Made by a program: the position numbers and the translations under genes. A stretch of DNA of 64,000 nucleotides, from NCBI RefSeq assembly GCF_000005505.3, contig NC_016134.3, positions 16,412,624 to 16,476,623 on the forward strand, in the 5' to 3' direction. Shown piece after piece: positions 24,755 through 36,900 of this stretch (the stretch's first letter is position 1; every line of letters starts with the position of its first letter). The stretch is from Brachypodium distachyon. Taxonomy: Eukaryota > Streptophyta > Magnoliopsida > Poales > Poaceae. The notes beneath the pieces are model-generated. The model worked only from the letters and a program-made list of their open reading frames with translations. It was not told where the DNA came from and made no database searches.

Positions 24755-25703
24755 TGTCGCACCAGTGGCCCACGGGGTCCCAGTGATGCCGGATGTGTGG
24801 GTCGCAGCTGCAGAGTCCCCGCAAGGATGACTTCCCGGGAAGGGCGAACCCGGAAAGCGCGTCGCACCCTCGAGACAACGGTCAATGGGGTTATGAGAAG
24901 ACACTCACTGGCAAGACCATTGGATTAGAGGTTGAAAGCTCTGACACCATTGACAACGTCAAGACCAAGATTAGGATAAGAAGGATAACCACCACAACGG
25001 CTACCCAGGAAGCGTCATCCCGGCAAGTTGGCAGCACGCTGCTCCCGCAGCTGGCCAGGCAACGGTACTGGGGAGCTTCCCGGCTACTGGAGCTTGGGCT
25101 CGCACGTGGGGTCAGCGGAACAGTGAAGGCAGCAGAGACAGTGCATTTAATGTACCGACAAGAGTCACATAGGCAAGGTGAGGCTTGCTCAGCAAGGCTA
25201 GAGCGGCTACCATACGGTTCATTTAATTTACCACGCACAGTGGCCTGGGCGCTGCATGAAACCCAGCGAGGATCAACAGAAGAGTAAATCTTGTGGCGAT
25301 GACACGCATGTAGTTAACGTGTCGCGTTGCATACATCGGCACCTGTGGTATCCCCTTGGCTATAAAAGGAGGACGACCAATGCCACCGGTCAAAGGGTTC
25401 TGGTTCAGTTCAAGCTCAGTAGAGTTTAGCTCGGCATTCATCCAAGTAGCCAATCCCTTAGTGGGACAAGTAGAAAAGCCTGGGAACCTCCCGGCAACCT
25501 ATGTACACACTTAAACTCATGAATACAACCAAAAGCAGGACGTAGGGTGTTACGCCTCCGGGTGGCCCGAACCTGGGTAAACTCACGTGTCTACACTTCG
25601 TGTCTTTCGTCATGCCGGCGATCACCGGAGCAATCCCCTCGCCCTCCACCAAACCAAAAAGGGGTGTCCAACATCCCTGGTACTGGAATTTCGTGCTCCG
25701 ACA
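24755..25703 (+). repeat. Solo LTR carrying a ubiquitin gene fragment
   Basis: 949 bp from TGTCGCACCAGTGG to GTGCTCCGACA, in the opposite orientation to the other LTRs. Plus-strand TATAAAAGG box at 25361. Flanked by GAAGC (24750-24754) and CAAGC (25704-25708), a 5-bp target duplication with one mismatch. It sits cleanly inside F-box relic unit 4. The 5' third contains a ubiquitin-derived insert (24896-25010) that has no counterpart in the other LTRs. Confidence 0.85.
24896..25010 (+). pseudogene. Captured polyubiquitin gene fragment
   Basis: Codons 24898-24972 read [20 protein letters not shown] then VKTKI, matching ubiquitin residues 6-30 apart from T14 to G and A28 to T. After that, single-base losses shift the frame, but the DNA still resembles the codons for residues 31-40. 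There is no start codon, no C-terminal Gly-Gly, and it lies inside an LTR. It is a fragment and not a working ubiquitin gene. Confidence 0.88.
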
Positions 25704-26329
25704 CAAGCGAACAAATCATTATACTGGAATCTCAAGGGATGAGAGAGGATTGCAGCGCTGAACACGACGACAATGGAGTTCTCTGTACAAGAGCTCCCGC
25801 CTTCCTTACGGCAGCTCAGCTTCAACATCATTCAGAAGGTAGAGGACAACGTCGGTGGGATCTATGTACTCGCCGTGTTGAGATTTGGGCTGGTGTGGAG
25901 AACAACACCGGTGGACTCCATGTACTCAATATGCGTGATTTCCGCACTGAGATTTGGTCTGGTGTGGAGAACAACACCGGTGGACTCCATGTACTCAATA
26001 TGCGCGATTTCCGCATTTAGACTTGGGCTGGCGTGGAGGACAACACCGGTGGGCTGACATGGAACCATATTTTTTTTAGTTTTCTTTGATTTTATGTTAA
26101 ACCATATTCTCTGTTGGTTCTTTCCAATTTCCATAAAGCTAATTTTGTTTTCCCACACAAATTTTGGAGGAAAATGTAAAAAACATTTAAGCATTAATTT
26201 TCTTTATCTTGTAAGAGTTGTGTTTTTCCATGAAGTCTAAGCCGAGAACTTGTCTACCGATGAGTTAAAATCTATTATGATTGGTCATTGGTTAAACCTC
26301 CAGAGCAATCATACGGTCAGACCCGCCGT
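25704..26329 (+). pseudogene. F-box-associated-like relic, unit 4, 3' part
   Basis: Resumes after the solo LTR with the segment TMEFSVQELPPSLRQLSFN (25770-25830). Three tandem 69-base C-terminal blocks follow, starting at 25880, 25949 and 26018; the third carries a TAG. Then come the shared AT-rich 3' tail and the spacer with the CGCCGTATCCA motif. Confidence 0.5.
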
Positions 26330-27600
26330 ATCCATGTACTGACATCCCAGGACACCAGGATATGTGTGTCCTCGAGTATCCCTCTGATTTCCTTTTTTAT
26401 AATAAAAAAAGAGAAAAGAGGGATAAGGCTAAAATACGTGTTTCACACATTTGTTATTAAGGGGAGGGTGATCGGGATGGCCCAAGGTCCGCCATATAAA
26501 CTAACATGTAGGGATGCATCGCGCAAAGAAAGGAGAACTCGAGGCTCAACCTGCAAGTCATCGCCGCTCAACTCCTCTGTTGGCATCCTGCGCTGCCGGC
26601 AGTCTCCTCCACCCTTCTAATCTGATGCTCCAACGGCCACCTCCACCACTAGGAGAACCACCATGTCCATCTCCTCACCCCCTCTGCCCCCGAGTGCAGC
26701 GTCGCCGTGCGCAGCGACTTCGTCCTTTCGTTCCTCCCACATCACAGATGGCGGTGTGTCTCAACGTGTGTCAGGTCTTGGACCGTCGCAGCGGCCGTAT
26801 CCTGTTGAGTAGCTGGGAGTCTCGAAAGCTCATGATCACTGACCAGTTGACCCGGCGCTGGGTCTCCTTTCATAGGTTACGGCCTCATCGCCGAACATGG
26901 TGACTCTTCGTTGTTCCAGGTAGTACGTATTACGTGAGATGGCATCTCCCCTGCGTTGCGCGCATTTCAACTCTGTTCCAATGATATCTGTTGGGACAAA
27001 GTCGTTGGCCTCACGAACCAGTCCGGCCAATTTTGCCGACTCCGGGGCGATGGAAGCGAACAAATCATTATACTGGAATCTCAAGGGATGAGAGAGGATT
27101 GCAGTGCTGAACACGACGACAATGGAGTTCTCTGTACAAGAGCTCCCGCCTTCCTTACGGCAGCTCAGCTTGAACGTCGTTCAGAAGGTAGAGGACGACG
27201 TCGGTGGGATCTATGTACTCACGGCGCTGAGATTTGGGCTGGTGTGGAGAACAACACCGGTGGACTCCATGTACTCAATATGCGTGATTTCCGCATTTAG
27301 ACTTGGGCTGGCGTGGAGGGCAACACCGGAGGGCTGACATGGAGCCATACTTTGCTTATTGTTTCTATGATTTTTCTGTTAAAACTATATTCTGTGTTGG
27401 TTCTTTCCATAAAGTTAATGTTGTTTTCACACACAAATTTTGGAGAAAAATGTAAAAAACATTCAAGCATGAATTTTCTTTATGTGATAAAAATTGTATA
27501 TTTACCATAGCAAAATATGTGTTTATTTCTCAATCTATTCTGGACACCATTGCATCCTTTTTCTTTGTCTACCCGGCCAAGAAACTTTTAAAAGTAAGAA
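26330..27600 (+). pseudogene. F-box-associated-like relic, unit 5
   Basis: Complete unit with leader, GAGGCTCAACC segment (26541), body (RSGRILLSSWESRKL at 26790; TMEFSVQELPP at 27118), two 69-base C-terminal blocks (from 27228) and the 3' tail. It is the closest relative of unit 4. Frame breaks lie between the two halves. Confidence 0.5.
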
Positions 27601-27608
27601 ATATACTA

Positions 27609-27815
27609 CTTTCTCTATTCCAAAATACATCTCATATAGATTTGTGCACTTGGACCAATGCAGCTTTCGTTTCTAGTGCTGACCACTTATATTGAGTTAA
27701 TAATAAATAGATGTGAATAGTTATTGGAACGGATGCGGGTACCAAGAGAAAAATAAGATGTATCGTGCAACAAATGAGAAAAATCTATACACTTTGTATC
27801 GTTGAATGGAGGGAG
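27609..27815. mobile_element. Stowaway-type MITE
   Basis: The left end CTTTCTCTATTCCAAAATAC is preceded by TA. The right end GAATGGAGGGAG is followed by TA. About 207 bp, non-coding. It lies between the relic array and the GTD-binding gene. Confidence 0.7.
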
Positions 27816-28584
27816 TAGATGGTCTTGGAGTCCATTCCTCTTTCCCTCGTCGTTTGTCCACCCAAAATCAGCCAAACCCATCAAAGGGAATCCTCGTCGT
27901 TTTCTTTAATCTCTTGCCGTGAACTATAGCTAGCTGTAAACGTCCGAGCAAAGGAAGATGACAATCGAGCTTAGCTACCCGTCGGCGAACAAATCCTACT
28001 TTACAACCAAACGAGCTTAAACAATTTTCTTTGGGTAAATTGAGAAACGCCCCTTCTCGTCCGTGCAAGTTTCCAAATTCCAACCCACACGCGCCCAAGG
28101 CACCGTTGGCCCACGGCAGCACGAGCCACGAGGTCCCGGGCCGGCACGCCAACGCATCCCCTTCTTGTCTCATCCTCCCCCGACGGCCCGACCCTGCGAC
28201 CCCCGTGCTACTACTGCTTCCTTCCCAAAACAAATCCCTCTGCCCGCCCGCCGCCAACCCCCTGCTCCCGCCGTCTTGCCCGAAATATCGCATCCCTGCG
28301 TGCACGGGCGCCGCAGCCTGGTCCTCCAGGCCTCCGTTCCTCTCATCCCCATCCAAATCTGGCGGAGATCGAACTTCCGTGCCCGCGCCGCGCACCCGGA
28401 TTTTGGCCAACGGAAAAGGAAACAAGTAAAAGCAAAAAAGCCAGCACCGAGCCAGCCGCAAACCCCCTTGAGCGTCGCACCCCCGGCCGCCTTTCACGCC
28501 GCGCCGCTCCTGCTCTTGACCACACGGTCCACGCCCCCGGCCCCCACAACCGCCGCCTCCGCGCCGGATGCGCGCGTGCCCGCC
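27816..28584 (+). promoter_or_regulatory. Promoter and 5' UTR region of the GTD-binding gene
   Basis: GC content rises sharply from about 28050 toward the ATG at 28585, as is usual for grass 5' UTRs. The coding frame is open upstream of the ATG but holds no in-frame ATG before 28585. I see no clear TATA box. Confidence 0.45.
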
Positions 28585-31500
28585 ATGGCGAGCGACCCCG
28601 GCGGGAGGGAGGAGGACGACGAGCGGGGCCAGCAGGCGGCAACGGCAACGGCGGTCGTGGCTGGCCCTGGCCCCGCGCGCGTGACGCTCCACAAGCGCAA
28701 GCTGCCGGCGGAGGCGGTGGCGCGGGTGGAGGCGGCCGACGAGTCGGCGGCGCTGCGGGAGGCGGTGGCGCGGCAGCAGGCCGGCATCGCGGAGCTGCAC
28801 GAGGAGCTGGAGGCGGAGCGCGGGGCCGCCGCCGAGGCCGCCAGCGAGGCCATGGACATGATCCTCCGCCTGCAGCGGGACAAGTCGGAGGCCATGATGG
28901 AGGCCCGCCAGTTCCGCCGCTTCGCCGAGGACCGGTTCGCGCACGACGCCGCCGAGATCGCCGAGCTACACGACGCCATCGCGCGGAGGGACGCCGACGT
29001 CCGCTCGCTCTCCGCGCAGCTCAGGGCCTGCCGCGCCCGCCTCCTCCAGCTCGGCTTCCTCTCCCCGTCCTCCCTCCCCTCCTCCCCCAAGGGGGGCGGG
29101 GGCCGTGACCACCACCCCTTCACGGACGACCACGGCTGCCCGTCCGTCCGACGCATCGACCACCCCGACCCTGCCTCCGACGTCGGCACCCCGCGCACCC
29201 ACCACTTGCTCAACCGAATGCCCAGCCGAGCCGCAGACAAGGGGGTCATCAGCGCAACACCGCGGCGCTCACGTCATGTACGCGCGCTCTCTGGTGACAG
29301 CTCGTTCGCATTCAACGGTGGCATTGCACTGGCTGATGAGTTCCCGTTCATGGTGGAGCATGGTGCTTCGGACCGGGATGATGACTGTGACCGGGTATGC
29401 ACTGTTGATGCGGTGCATGGCGTGCCTGTCGCCACACCTGACGACTGCTGCCATTTTGAGGCGCCAAGCGAGGTGGGCTTTGTGGGTAGGGTTGGGGCAT
29501 GGTCTGAGGAGCAGGAGATTCAGAAGCTCAGTGCAAGGCTGCAAGCACTGGAGGCAGATCGGGAGTCGATGCGGGATGCAATCATGTCGATGGGAGCTGA
29601 GAAGGCGCAGGTTGTGATGCTCAAGGAAATTGCTCAGCAAATCTGCAAGGACTCGACACCATTTCCAGTAGTTCCATCAAAAATGGAGTCAGCTCCACAA
29701 TCAGTGGTCGTGGCACAGAGGAAGGTGGTGAAGAGGCAGCCTTCCGTCGCTAAGCTCTTCATTGTGACTGTAATTAAGGTAAACCTGCTTGATCTTGTGC
29801 TTCTATAAATGCTCAAATTGTTTATATGGCCTGATCAGTTATACTAAACCAGCACATTATTGCGCTCTTCATTGTATCGTGTAATAATTATGGCATTGGA
29901 CACTATAATAGTAATTTAGGCATGTGGTAAGGTATCGTAGTACGTGCCCCGAATACAATTAGTGAATTACCATACGGGCTTTATAGCTGAATATAACAGA
30001 AAGAAAGTCATAATTGATTTACGGTTCTGAGAACTTGGCGATAGCCGATAGTCCAATGGTCGGAGCGCGGGGTTCGACCCCTGTGGAGCGGATTGAATCT
30101 TGTTGATTTATTTCGCAGGATGAATGAACCAGTTTACTCCTTCCTTCCCATTTTAGAGAACGGATTAAGTTTTTTTGCAAATACCAAGGGGACCTCTATC
30201 TCTCGTGTATCAACTGGTCGATGGGCTTGTGGGACGGTGCTAATTAAGGACAGGGCTTTTAATTGCACATGTGTGTGGGTGGTAAAAACGGAATAGACAG
30301 GAGGAATCGGCAACTCACTTTATAATTTGGGGAAGGGCAAAATCTATCCCCATGCTAAAATGGGAAGGAAGGAGTATCTCATTGCCATCTTCTTTAAAAT
30401 GTGTTGGGTGCTAGTACTCTCAGTCTCATTATTAATATTAATTGGCAGCCCTTTATATTATTTAATTTGGGAATACACGTGGTCAGGCCATTGTGGCGAA
30501 TTTACTTTATTTGAATATTTCAAGTAGCAGCTATTTGTTTATGCTGTTCTGACTGAAGATTCTTCTTGTAGATGCTTGAGAGTCATTATTGATTACATCA
30601 TTCTATTGATTATAAAATATTGTTGATGCCTTATTACCCATTGATATACCTGAATATGATGGATCACCTTTTTGTATATGGAAGTTAAATCACCAATAAG
30701 GATTGTTAAGTCCATTAGATTTTATGCAGTTGTCCACAGTTCTTTTGCTTGACTGAAACACTTTTACATACTTCTTTTTAAATACATCATTTGTTTACTA
30801 TTGATTGGCATGCATAAGTTGTAAGATTGGTGTGTCTTACATGTATTACTTCTACACGTTGCACGAAAGCACTAAACAAATTAATATTCCTTTCCTAAAA
30901 ATAATACCTCCCCCCCTCCCCTCTCCCAAAGCCAGTTAGCTTGAGAACATTGAATCAAGTTGAAAGTAAGATTCTGATTCCTACAGTCTATTTGTTTAGT
31001 ATTTTTTTTCTTCCAGGTCTTCTACCAAATGTCGTGTAAACAAAGGAATATATGTGAACTTACGTTGTCAATAAGGGAGGTGTCAGAACTAGATCATGAC
31101 AGAATGTTTAGTATTTGTAGTGCCAGGTCTGCTGCCAAATGTCCTGTAAACAAAGGGAAATAAGTGAGAGTGACCTTTTGTTATCAACATGTGAGGTGTC
31201 AGAATTGCATCGTGATGTTACATTTGACTAATAAGCATGAGGTTTTACCTACCCACAGTTGACTATAACCCACCATAGCTCTCGTGGTGCCTGGCAACGC
31301 TGTTATGTAAATTTGTGTGTTTGAGGGAGGTATGGATGTGTAAGTTAAATTTACAGGGCGTATCCCTTTAGCCAATTTGTTATGTGTTCCCATCTCTCTA
31401 AACTTGACTAACTGACCCACCTGTGAGCAAGATGGGGACGGTCGACAAAGGAGGAAAAAGGATCAAACCAGTTCGTTTTATGATAGTACATGGTCCACTA

Positions 31501-31869
31501 AATTTATTTGCATCTTTTGAACTCCAGTTCTATTAGATATTAGTCCTTTTTTGTGAGGTAACTATTAGATATTAATGCTGCATGGGAACTACAGGGGACA
31601 CCTTATTTTCTTTGCTGATTTGCTTCTTTTATGTTTCTTCCAGTGGATCGCATCTGTCTTTTCTCGACAAAGGAAATCAGACCGCATCAAGTGAGTTTTC
31701 AAATATGTCTCAATAGGTTAACGGCTGCCCTAAACTTTTCAGTATGTAACCATTGCTGTCCATCTTTCGCAGGTATCCGTTTGGTCTCTGCGGAAGCTAT
31801 GTTGGACTTATGCTGCTGCTTGACAGGCCCCGCAAACATAGGAACAGAAGATTTCTTAAGAAAATCTAG
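28585..31869 (+). CDS. GTD-binding (DUF593) protein, myosin-binding-like
   Basis: Three exons: 28585-29778, 31644-31690 and 31773-31869, giving 445 residues. Residues about 55-157 form the GTD-binding domain, a coiled coil with ALREAVARQQAGIAELHEEL and then MDMILRLQRDKSEAM; in family members it binds the globular tail of myosin XI. The middle holds the family signature DRVCTVDAVHG. A second coiled coil precedes the exon 1 donor. The last exons encode the family's closing segment KYPFGLCGSYVGLMLLLDRP. No transmembrane helix is seen at the N-terminus, unlike the vesicle-anchored MyoB proteins, so it belongs with the shorter members. The start is the first in-frame ATG. The gene looks intact. 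Intron 1 is 1.9 kb. Confidence 0.85.
30044..30092 (+). repeat. tRNA-like / SINE-like remnant in intron 1
   Basis: Contains GTCCAATGGTCGGAG, an A-box-like string, and GGGGTTCGACCCC, a B-box-like string, about 20 bases apart. No cloverleaf can be folded around them, so this looks like a decayed SINE head or tRNA scrap. Confidence 0.3.
31013..31210 (+). repeat. 110-bp tandem duplication in intron 1 of the GTD-binding gene
   Basis: Two diverged units start at CCAGGTCT (31013 and 31123) and share CCAAATGTC, GTAAACAAAGG and GAGGTGTCAGAA. Period about 110 bases. Each unit begins with a potential 3' splice site, but the true acceptor is at 31643. Confidence 0.7.
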
Positions 31870-32499
31870 GAGCGGCCATTCACTGATTATATTCAGTCGA
31901 GGAAAGGCTCAGCCGCGCTTTTGTGATGCTCATCCAGATGATTGTTTCCTGAACATACAGCTTGTGAAAAATGCTGCCATTGTTGCATGTCTTTTCACCA
32001 ATTTTGTCCATACATTCTTTGGTTGGTTTGGTCTGGCAATATAGTTGAACATCTAAAGCCTTGTCTTGATTTCCTTTGCCTATTGTTCTCCCATTGATAA
32101 TTCATTTTTGTAACCAAGTATGAAATGATGCATTTGTACAAAGTAAAATAACGAGCTCATAATTCAGAAGCAGTGCTAGCTTAGCAATGGTATCTGTAGA
32201 AGACTGGGTTTCAAAGCTACAGATTATCTTGAACAATCTAAAATTGAATTATTATCTGTCTAAGAATTATCAGTGTAACAGGGAGAACAATAGGCAGGGA
32301 AATCAAGTTGCTGGTGATGGAGCATTAAGAGCTGTTCAATGGAAGCCGTCAGCACTATGACGCCGTCGATGTGCAGTAGCAGGCATGCCCAGCTGATCAC
32401 CCCCGACTGGCCGTAGGAATTCAACAGGAAGGTGCCGCAGCAGACCTGAAACGAAGCCAATGGTGCGTGCGTACGTAACCGGCGAAGCGATTGAACTAA
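31870..32499. other. 3' flank of the GTD-binding gene
   Basis: Holds the 3' UTR and intergenic DNA. On the minus strand, 32270-32425 is open and preceded by an acceptor-like TTTCAG. It reads VCCGTFLLNSYGQSGVISW and onward. It could be an exon fragment of an unknown gene, but I do not recognise it. Confidence 0.35.
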
Positions 32500-33639
32500 G
32501 GGTTTTGTTTAGGATGCAGCTCGTGCTTATTTAGCTTATAGAGACAAGAAGCCAACAAGTTAAAACAAGCAGCAAACTTGCAGCAGCTGGAAGCAAGCTC
32601 CAGCCCCATTTGCACTAGGCAGCAGAAGCACCTATTTGGAGGCTTCTCGTTTCGGCTGGAGCTGGAACAAATTCCGCCCTAATACCCTTGTCACTTATTC
32701 GCTATTCACACTGAAATTGCTACTGGGTCGAATCGTTTTTTCCTCTGTTCCCGTCCCCTCCCCTCACCCCAACTCCCGAGCAAGCGAGATCCAGACCGAG
32801 CAGGCGAGCGGCGGCGGCCCGACCAGATCCAGCGCCGGCCGGGCGCGCCGACGGCCAGCCTCCGCCGGATCCGCCGCCTACCGTCTCCTCCGCGGCCTCC
32901 TCCTTCTCCCCAGCTGGGCCGTGTCCTTCCTCCGCCGTCCCGAGTTCGTCCCCTCCGACGAGATCCTGGCCGTGATCCCCACCGACCCGTACGAGCAGCT
33001 GGACGCCGCGCGCAAGATCATCTCCATGGCCATAGCCTCCTTCGTCTCCCGCCTCGAGGCCCGACCTCCGTGCCCCCCTCTGACTCCGTTGCCTGCCTGC
33101 TCCAAGCGACAAAGTGTTGTGACTGACAGACTTGATTTTTCTGTGCTCATAGTGAAGCCGAAGGCCCCGATGGTAGACAGTGAGTTGCTCTGCTTCCAAC
33201 CTCTCACGGATCCGGCTGGCTCATTCCCGTACAGGAGGTGACCTTGTAGAACATGCAGCACATGAATTATGAAACGGAGAAAGTAGTATTTTCTCATTGT
33301 CATTAAATTATATAATATATGAAATCAAGACTCGGGCTAAATCTAGCCAAAACACACAATTTTAGGTAAACCCTATTAAAAACACCATATTTTACTCTAA
33401 AAACAGTTCTTAAACTCGTCATTTATACTTATATCAGCAAATTCAGCAGTTGATTAAAATTTGCAGCAAACGGTGATATTTCAGACATTCTATCCCCATC
33501 CAGCTCCAGCCACAGTTTCATTACTATACTAAACGAACAACAAGTCAGGTCCAGCTCCAGCCTTCCAGCTCTAGCAGAAAATTAGTTTATTCCAGCTCTA
33601 ACTAACTTGTTTTCAACTCCAGTCTAAACAAAGGCAGCC
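32500..33639. mobile_element. Harbinger-like element carrying a host gene fragment
   Basis: The left end GGGTTTTGTTTAGG and the complement of the right end, GGCTGCCTTTGTTTAG, share TTTGTTTAG. Both edges are flanked by TAA (32497-32499 and 33640-33642), the TWA target site of PIF/Harbinger elements. Subterminal parts on both sides are full of CCAGCTCCAGCC-type strings. The interior holds the At4g15545-like fragment. No transposase is present, so it is non-autonomous. Confidence 0.6.
32935..33065 (+). pseudogene. Fragment of an At4g15545-like coiled-coil protein gene
   Basis: Reads VPSDEILAVIPTDPYEQLDA followed by RKIISMAIASFVSRLEA. This is the conserved N-terminal block of plant At4g15545-like proteins, an uncharacterised coiled-coil family. 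The open frame runs from about 32639 to 33241 but only this block is recognisable, and the long coiled coil that should follow is missing. It is enclosed in the Harbinger-like element. Confidence 0.65.
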
Positions 33640-33945
33640 TAAGCCTTGGGCTCCTGCTTGATCCTTGAGCCCGCACAGCGAACCGTTTGAGGACACAGAC
33701 GTGCAGGCCTGCAGGGTGAGCGTAAAGTACTTTTGTTGCTCGGCATCAATACAAGCTCGAATTCTGTTTGTTGTTAAAGTTGTTCATTGGAGCAACCCAA
33801 TCAAATGCCCTCTGTGGAACAAATCAAAGGTGTCCACCTGACCAAGATACACCAAGTAAAACCAAAATCGGTAGAATGAAGACAAGTTTTACATCGGCGA
33901 AATGAACCATCTAAAATTGGACCAAATATTCCGAATGGCTCACAA

Positions 33946-36900
33946 TCAAGCCTTATGGGTCATGCCCAGCGCCTTGAGAATAAACGCGTAAGCAAAGGCA
34001 TCCTCTCGTAGTTTCTCGAATCTGCAAGTAACAAACAATTAGGCCAAAAAAACAAAAGAATGATATTCATCCTTCTCTATTCGATGCCCCTTGGCTGTGA
34101 AACCTAAAATGATGTGCTCAGAAACAAACACAGATGAAGACGAATTACTCTTGTTTTCTGTTTACCTCCCTGACTTGGAGTTGTGTCCAGCACCGAGTTC
34201 ACACTTGAACAACACAAGATTGTCACCCGTTTTCAACTCCCTCAGCTTCGCCACGAATTTAGCAGGTTCGGAGTACATAACGCATGGATCTGGGTGTTAC
34301 AAAGGAATGATAAGTGATGCATCTACTACCTGTAGTCAACAGAAACTCTGAATTAATCGAAGGAGCACCTACCATTTAAGCCAGCGGTGACGAGAATGTG
34401 GGGATACTCTTGTGCTTTCACCTGCAATGCGGACAAACATAACACCTAAGAGTCTCAGATGAATAAAACTTTGCAGTCAATTTTGACTTATCATGCGGGA
34501 GAAATAAAGTGACGAATAGCAGCGCACAGACACATGTCACAATTCTTATTCAGGCTCTCAGAGTTTAGTGCCCTTTCTTTCGACTCATGTATGTATTCAT
34601 CGAGTCTAAAGTCCAAACCAATCAAACAACTAGTAGTGTCACTAACAAATCTTTACCATTAAAACATCCACCCCCAGAAATGAATACATTCAGTAGAATT
34701 CTAAAATTAGTAAATCTGTGTATGAATACATAATATCAGCACTTACGTTGTCAACTGGAGAATATGATTTCATATAAAAATAGTATTCTTCTTTTCTTGG
34801 ATCACCCCACTCCTGAACGAAGGATAAAAATTACGAGTTGATCAGAGCAGAAACTAAAATACAAGTGCATTTTAGCAGGTGTTTCTGACTAGAAAAAAAC
34901 AAGTGGACTAAAACAGATAAATAGACAACCAGAATAAAACATGTGCATTGTAAATTTGTAATGGGCATAAATTGTTTAGCTTCTATCTTTTGTTCATAAA
35001 GAAAGGAATGGTTTACAAACTACAGGTGTTCAGATAGATATCATAGGAAGATCATCGCAGCCTGAACAAGCACAAGCTATTTTGGCCAAAGCCTAGTCCC
35101 AACCAAAGGCTAACCTAAGCGCATCACAAGCTCAATAGAAAACACTTGCCCAAGCTCAAGCTCGACCAATCTGGACAGATGTTCAAATAGCATCACTGCT
35201 TCAGTGGTTGGTTGGATGCCACTTGGGGTATTGATTTGACAATGTGGTGTGATGGTTGAGCTAAGTTTGCACTGATTTATCTAAATGATTTAAGCTAGTG
35301 TATAGAATGGCGATACAATGGTGGAACATGGAAGAAAAGTTCACTTAAGATGCGTCAGAGGAGATGAATACCTCCCATTCAGCTGTAGTCAATGGAATAG
35401 TTGGATCAAGCATGGTTGTGAGAACATCAACGAAAGGTACCCCAACAACGGCTGCCTTGAATAAGTCAGGCCTCATATTTAGGACAGCACCAATCAACAG
35501 GCCACCTGCACTTTTGCCATTAATGCAAATCTTTTCCTTCGAAGAGTATTTGCTTTGAATTAAGTGCTCAGTACAAGCAATGAAATCAGTGAAGGTGTTC
35601 TTCTTCTTCAACAGCTTTCCATCTTCATACCACTTCCGGCCCATTTCACCGCCTCCGCGAACATGAGCTATTGCATAAACAAAACCCCTATCTGCTAGAG
35701 AGAATATTGATCCACTGAAACTCGGATCTACACATACCTGTTGTCATAAGGGGTGTATAAAAGGATTATGCATGGTTAGCACAATAACACTGGACAGAAT
35801 CTTAGCCTCAAAAAAAAATCACTGGACAGAATCAGTTATACTTCTTGCTGAAACAGGAATCTGTTGATAGTCAGTTTGCCAGGTTTGCAAACTTTTATGG
35901 GTTGAAGAGGAATCATTATGTTTTATCACGTTGCTACACAGTCTCGGGCAACCTTACAATGGCAAAACTAGTATTGTGAGATAGGAGCCAATAAGTTTCG
36001 AAATATAAATTTTGGGGAAACTTTGTGTATATTGTATAAACAAAGAAAATACACTTGAACTGTTCAAATGAGCCATCTGCCTCTGAGATGAACCGACAAT
36101 ATTGGCATGAATCACAGGCTGCCCTGCAAAATAGTCTAAGATATTCATGATGGAAGAAACTTCCTTTCTGTTTAAAAAGTGGCCCAATATTATACCTCAT
36201 AGGAGCCAAAGCCATATAGTAGCATGGGGTCTGAGCCATCAAGCTTCACAAGATCTTTTCTATATAGAATGGAGATAGGGATCTGTGTGCCATCAGAAGC
36301 GGCAGCCCATTTTCTTTCTGATACGTAATTTGATGCATCAAATCCACCTAAAACCTAAGAAAAGTTATAGGTTCAAATCAGCAGTTCATAAAACAGTTCT
36401 TTTCTAATACAACTGGAAGTGGTGAATAAATTACAAATTTGCTAGATGGGACCTAGAACATTTACTGCACAAGAAAATAATACTAACACATCACATACTT
36501 TTAAATAAAACTAAAAAATCCATTACTCTGTTCATGTTTATAAAGAAAACACCACTTATAGGATGTGCTAATCAGTATTCCCTCAATTTTAAAATGTAAA
36601 TCATTATTGTGTATGTATAGGTAGACTTCTGCAACTTTAACCACTGGTTTAAACAAAACTAATAGAATGTCCACAGGAAACTATACAAGCAATTTCTCGT
36701 CAAAAGTACTTTCAGAATATTTTATTATATCTAATAAATCTTACTAGATAGCCAGTACTACATCTTTTGAACATAAAGTACTCAAAGTTAATATCAATTT
36801 ACATGTGGAAATAGATAGAGTGTTAGGTTTGTAAAACAAAATCTGCACAGAGCTTTTGGCTTGGGAAGTCAAAGCAGTTGCGTAAGCAATAGCATAGCAT

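Noticed and set aside
24793..25287. A working ubiquitin gene
   Set aside because: Only residues 6-30 are in frame, there is no start Met context or Gly-Gly end, and the piece lies inside an LTR.
27868..28944. Long minus-strand open frame of 358 codons
   Set aside because: It overlaps the 5' part of the GTD-binding gene in GC-rich DNA and has no family resemblance. It is an antisense shadow.
30044..30092. A functional tRNA gene
   Set aside because: A- and B-box-like strings are too close and no cloverleaf forms. I kept it only as a SINE-like scrap.
36000..36180. An extra peptidase exon between exons 6 and 7
   Set aside because: Open frames there match nothing, and joining 36196 to 35737 keeps phase and reads on as YE/VCVDPSFSG.
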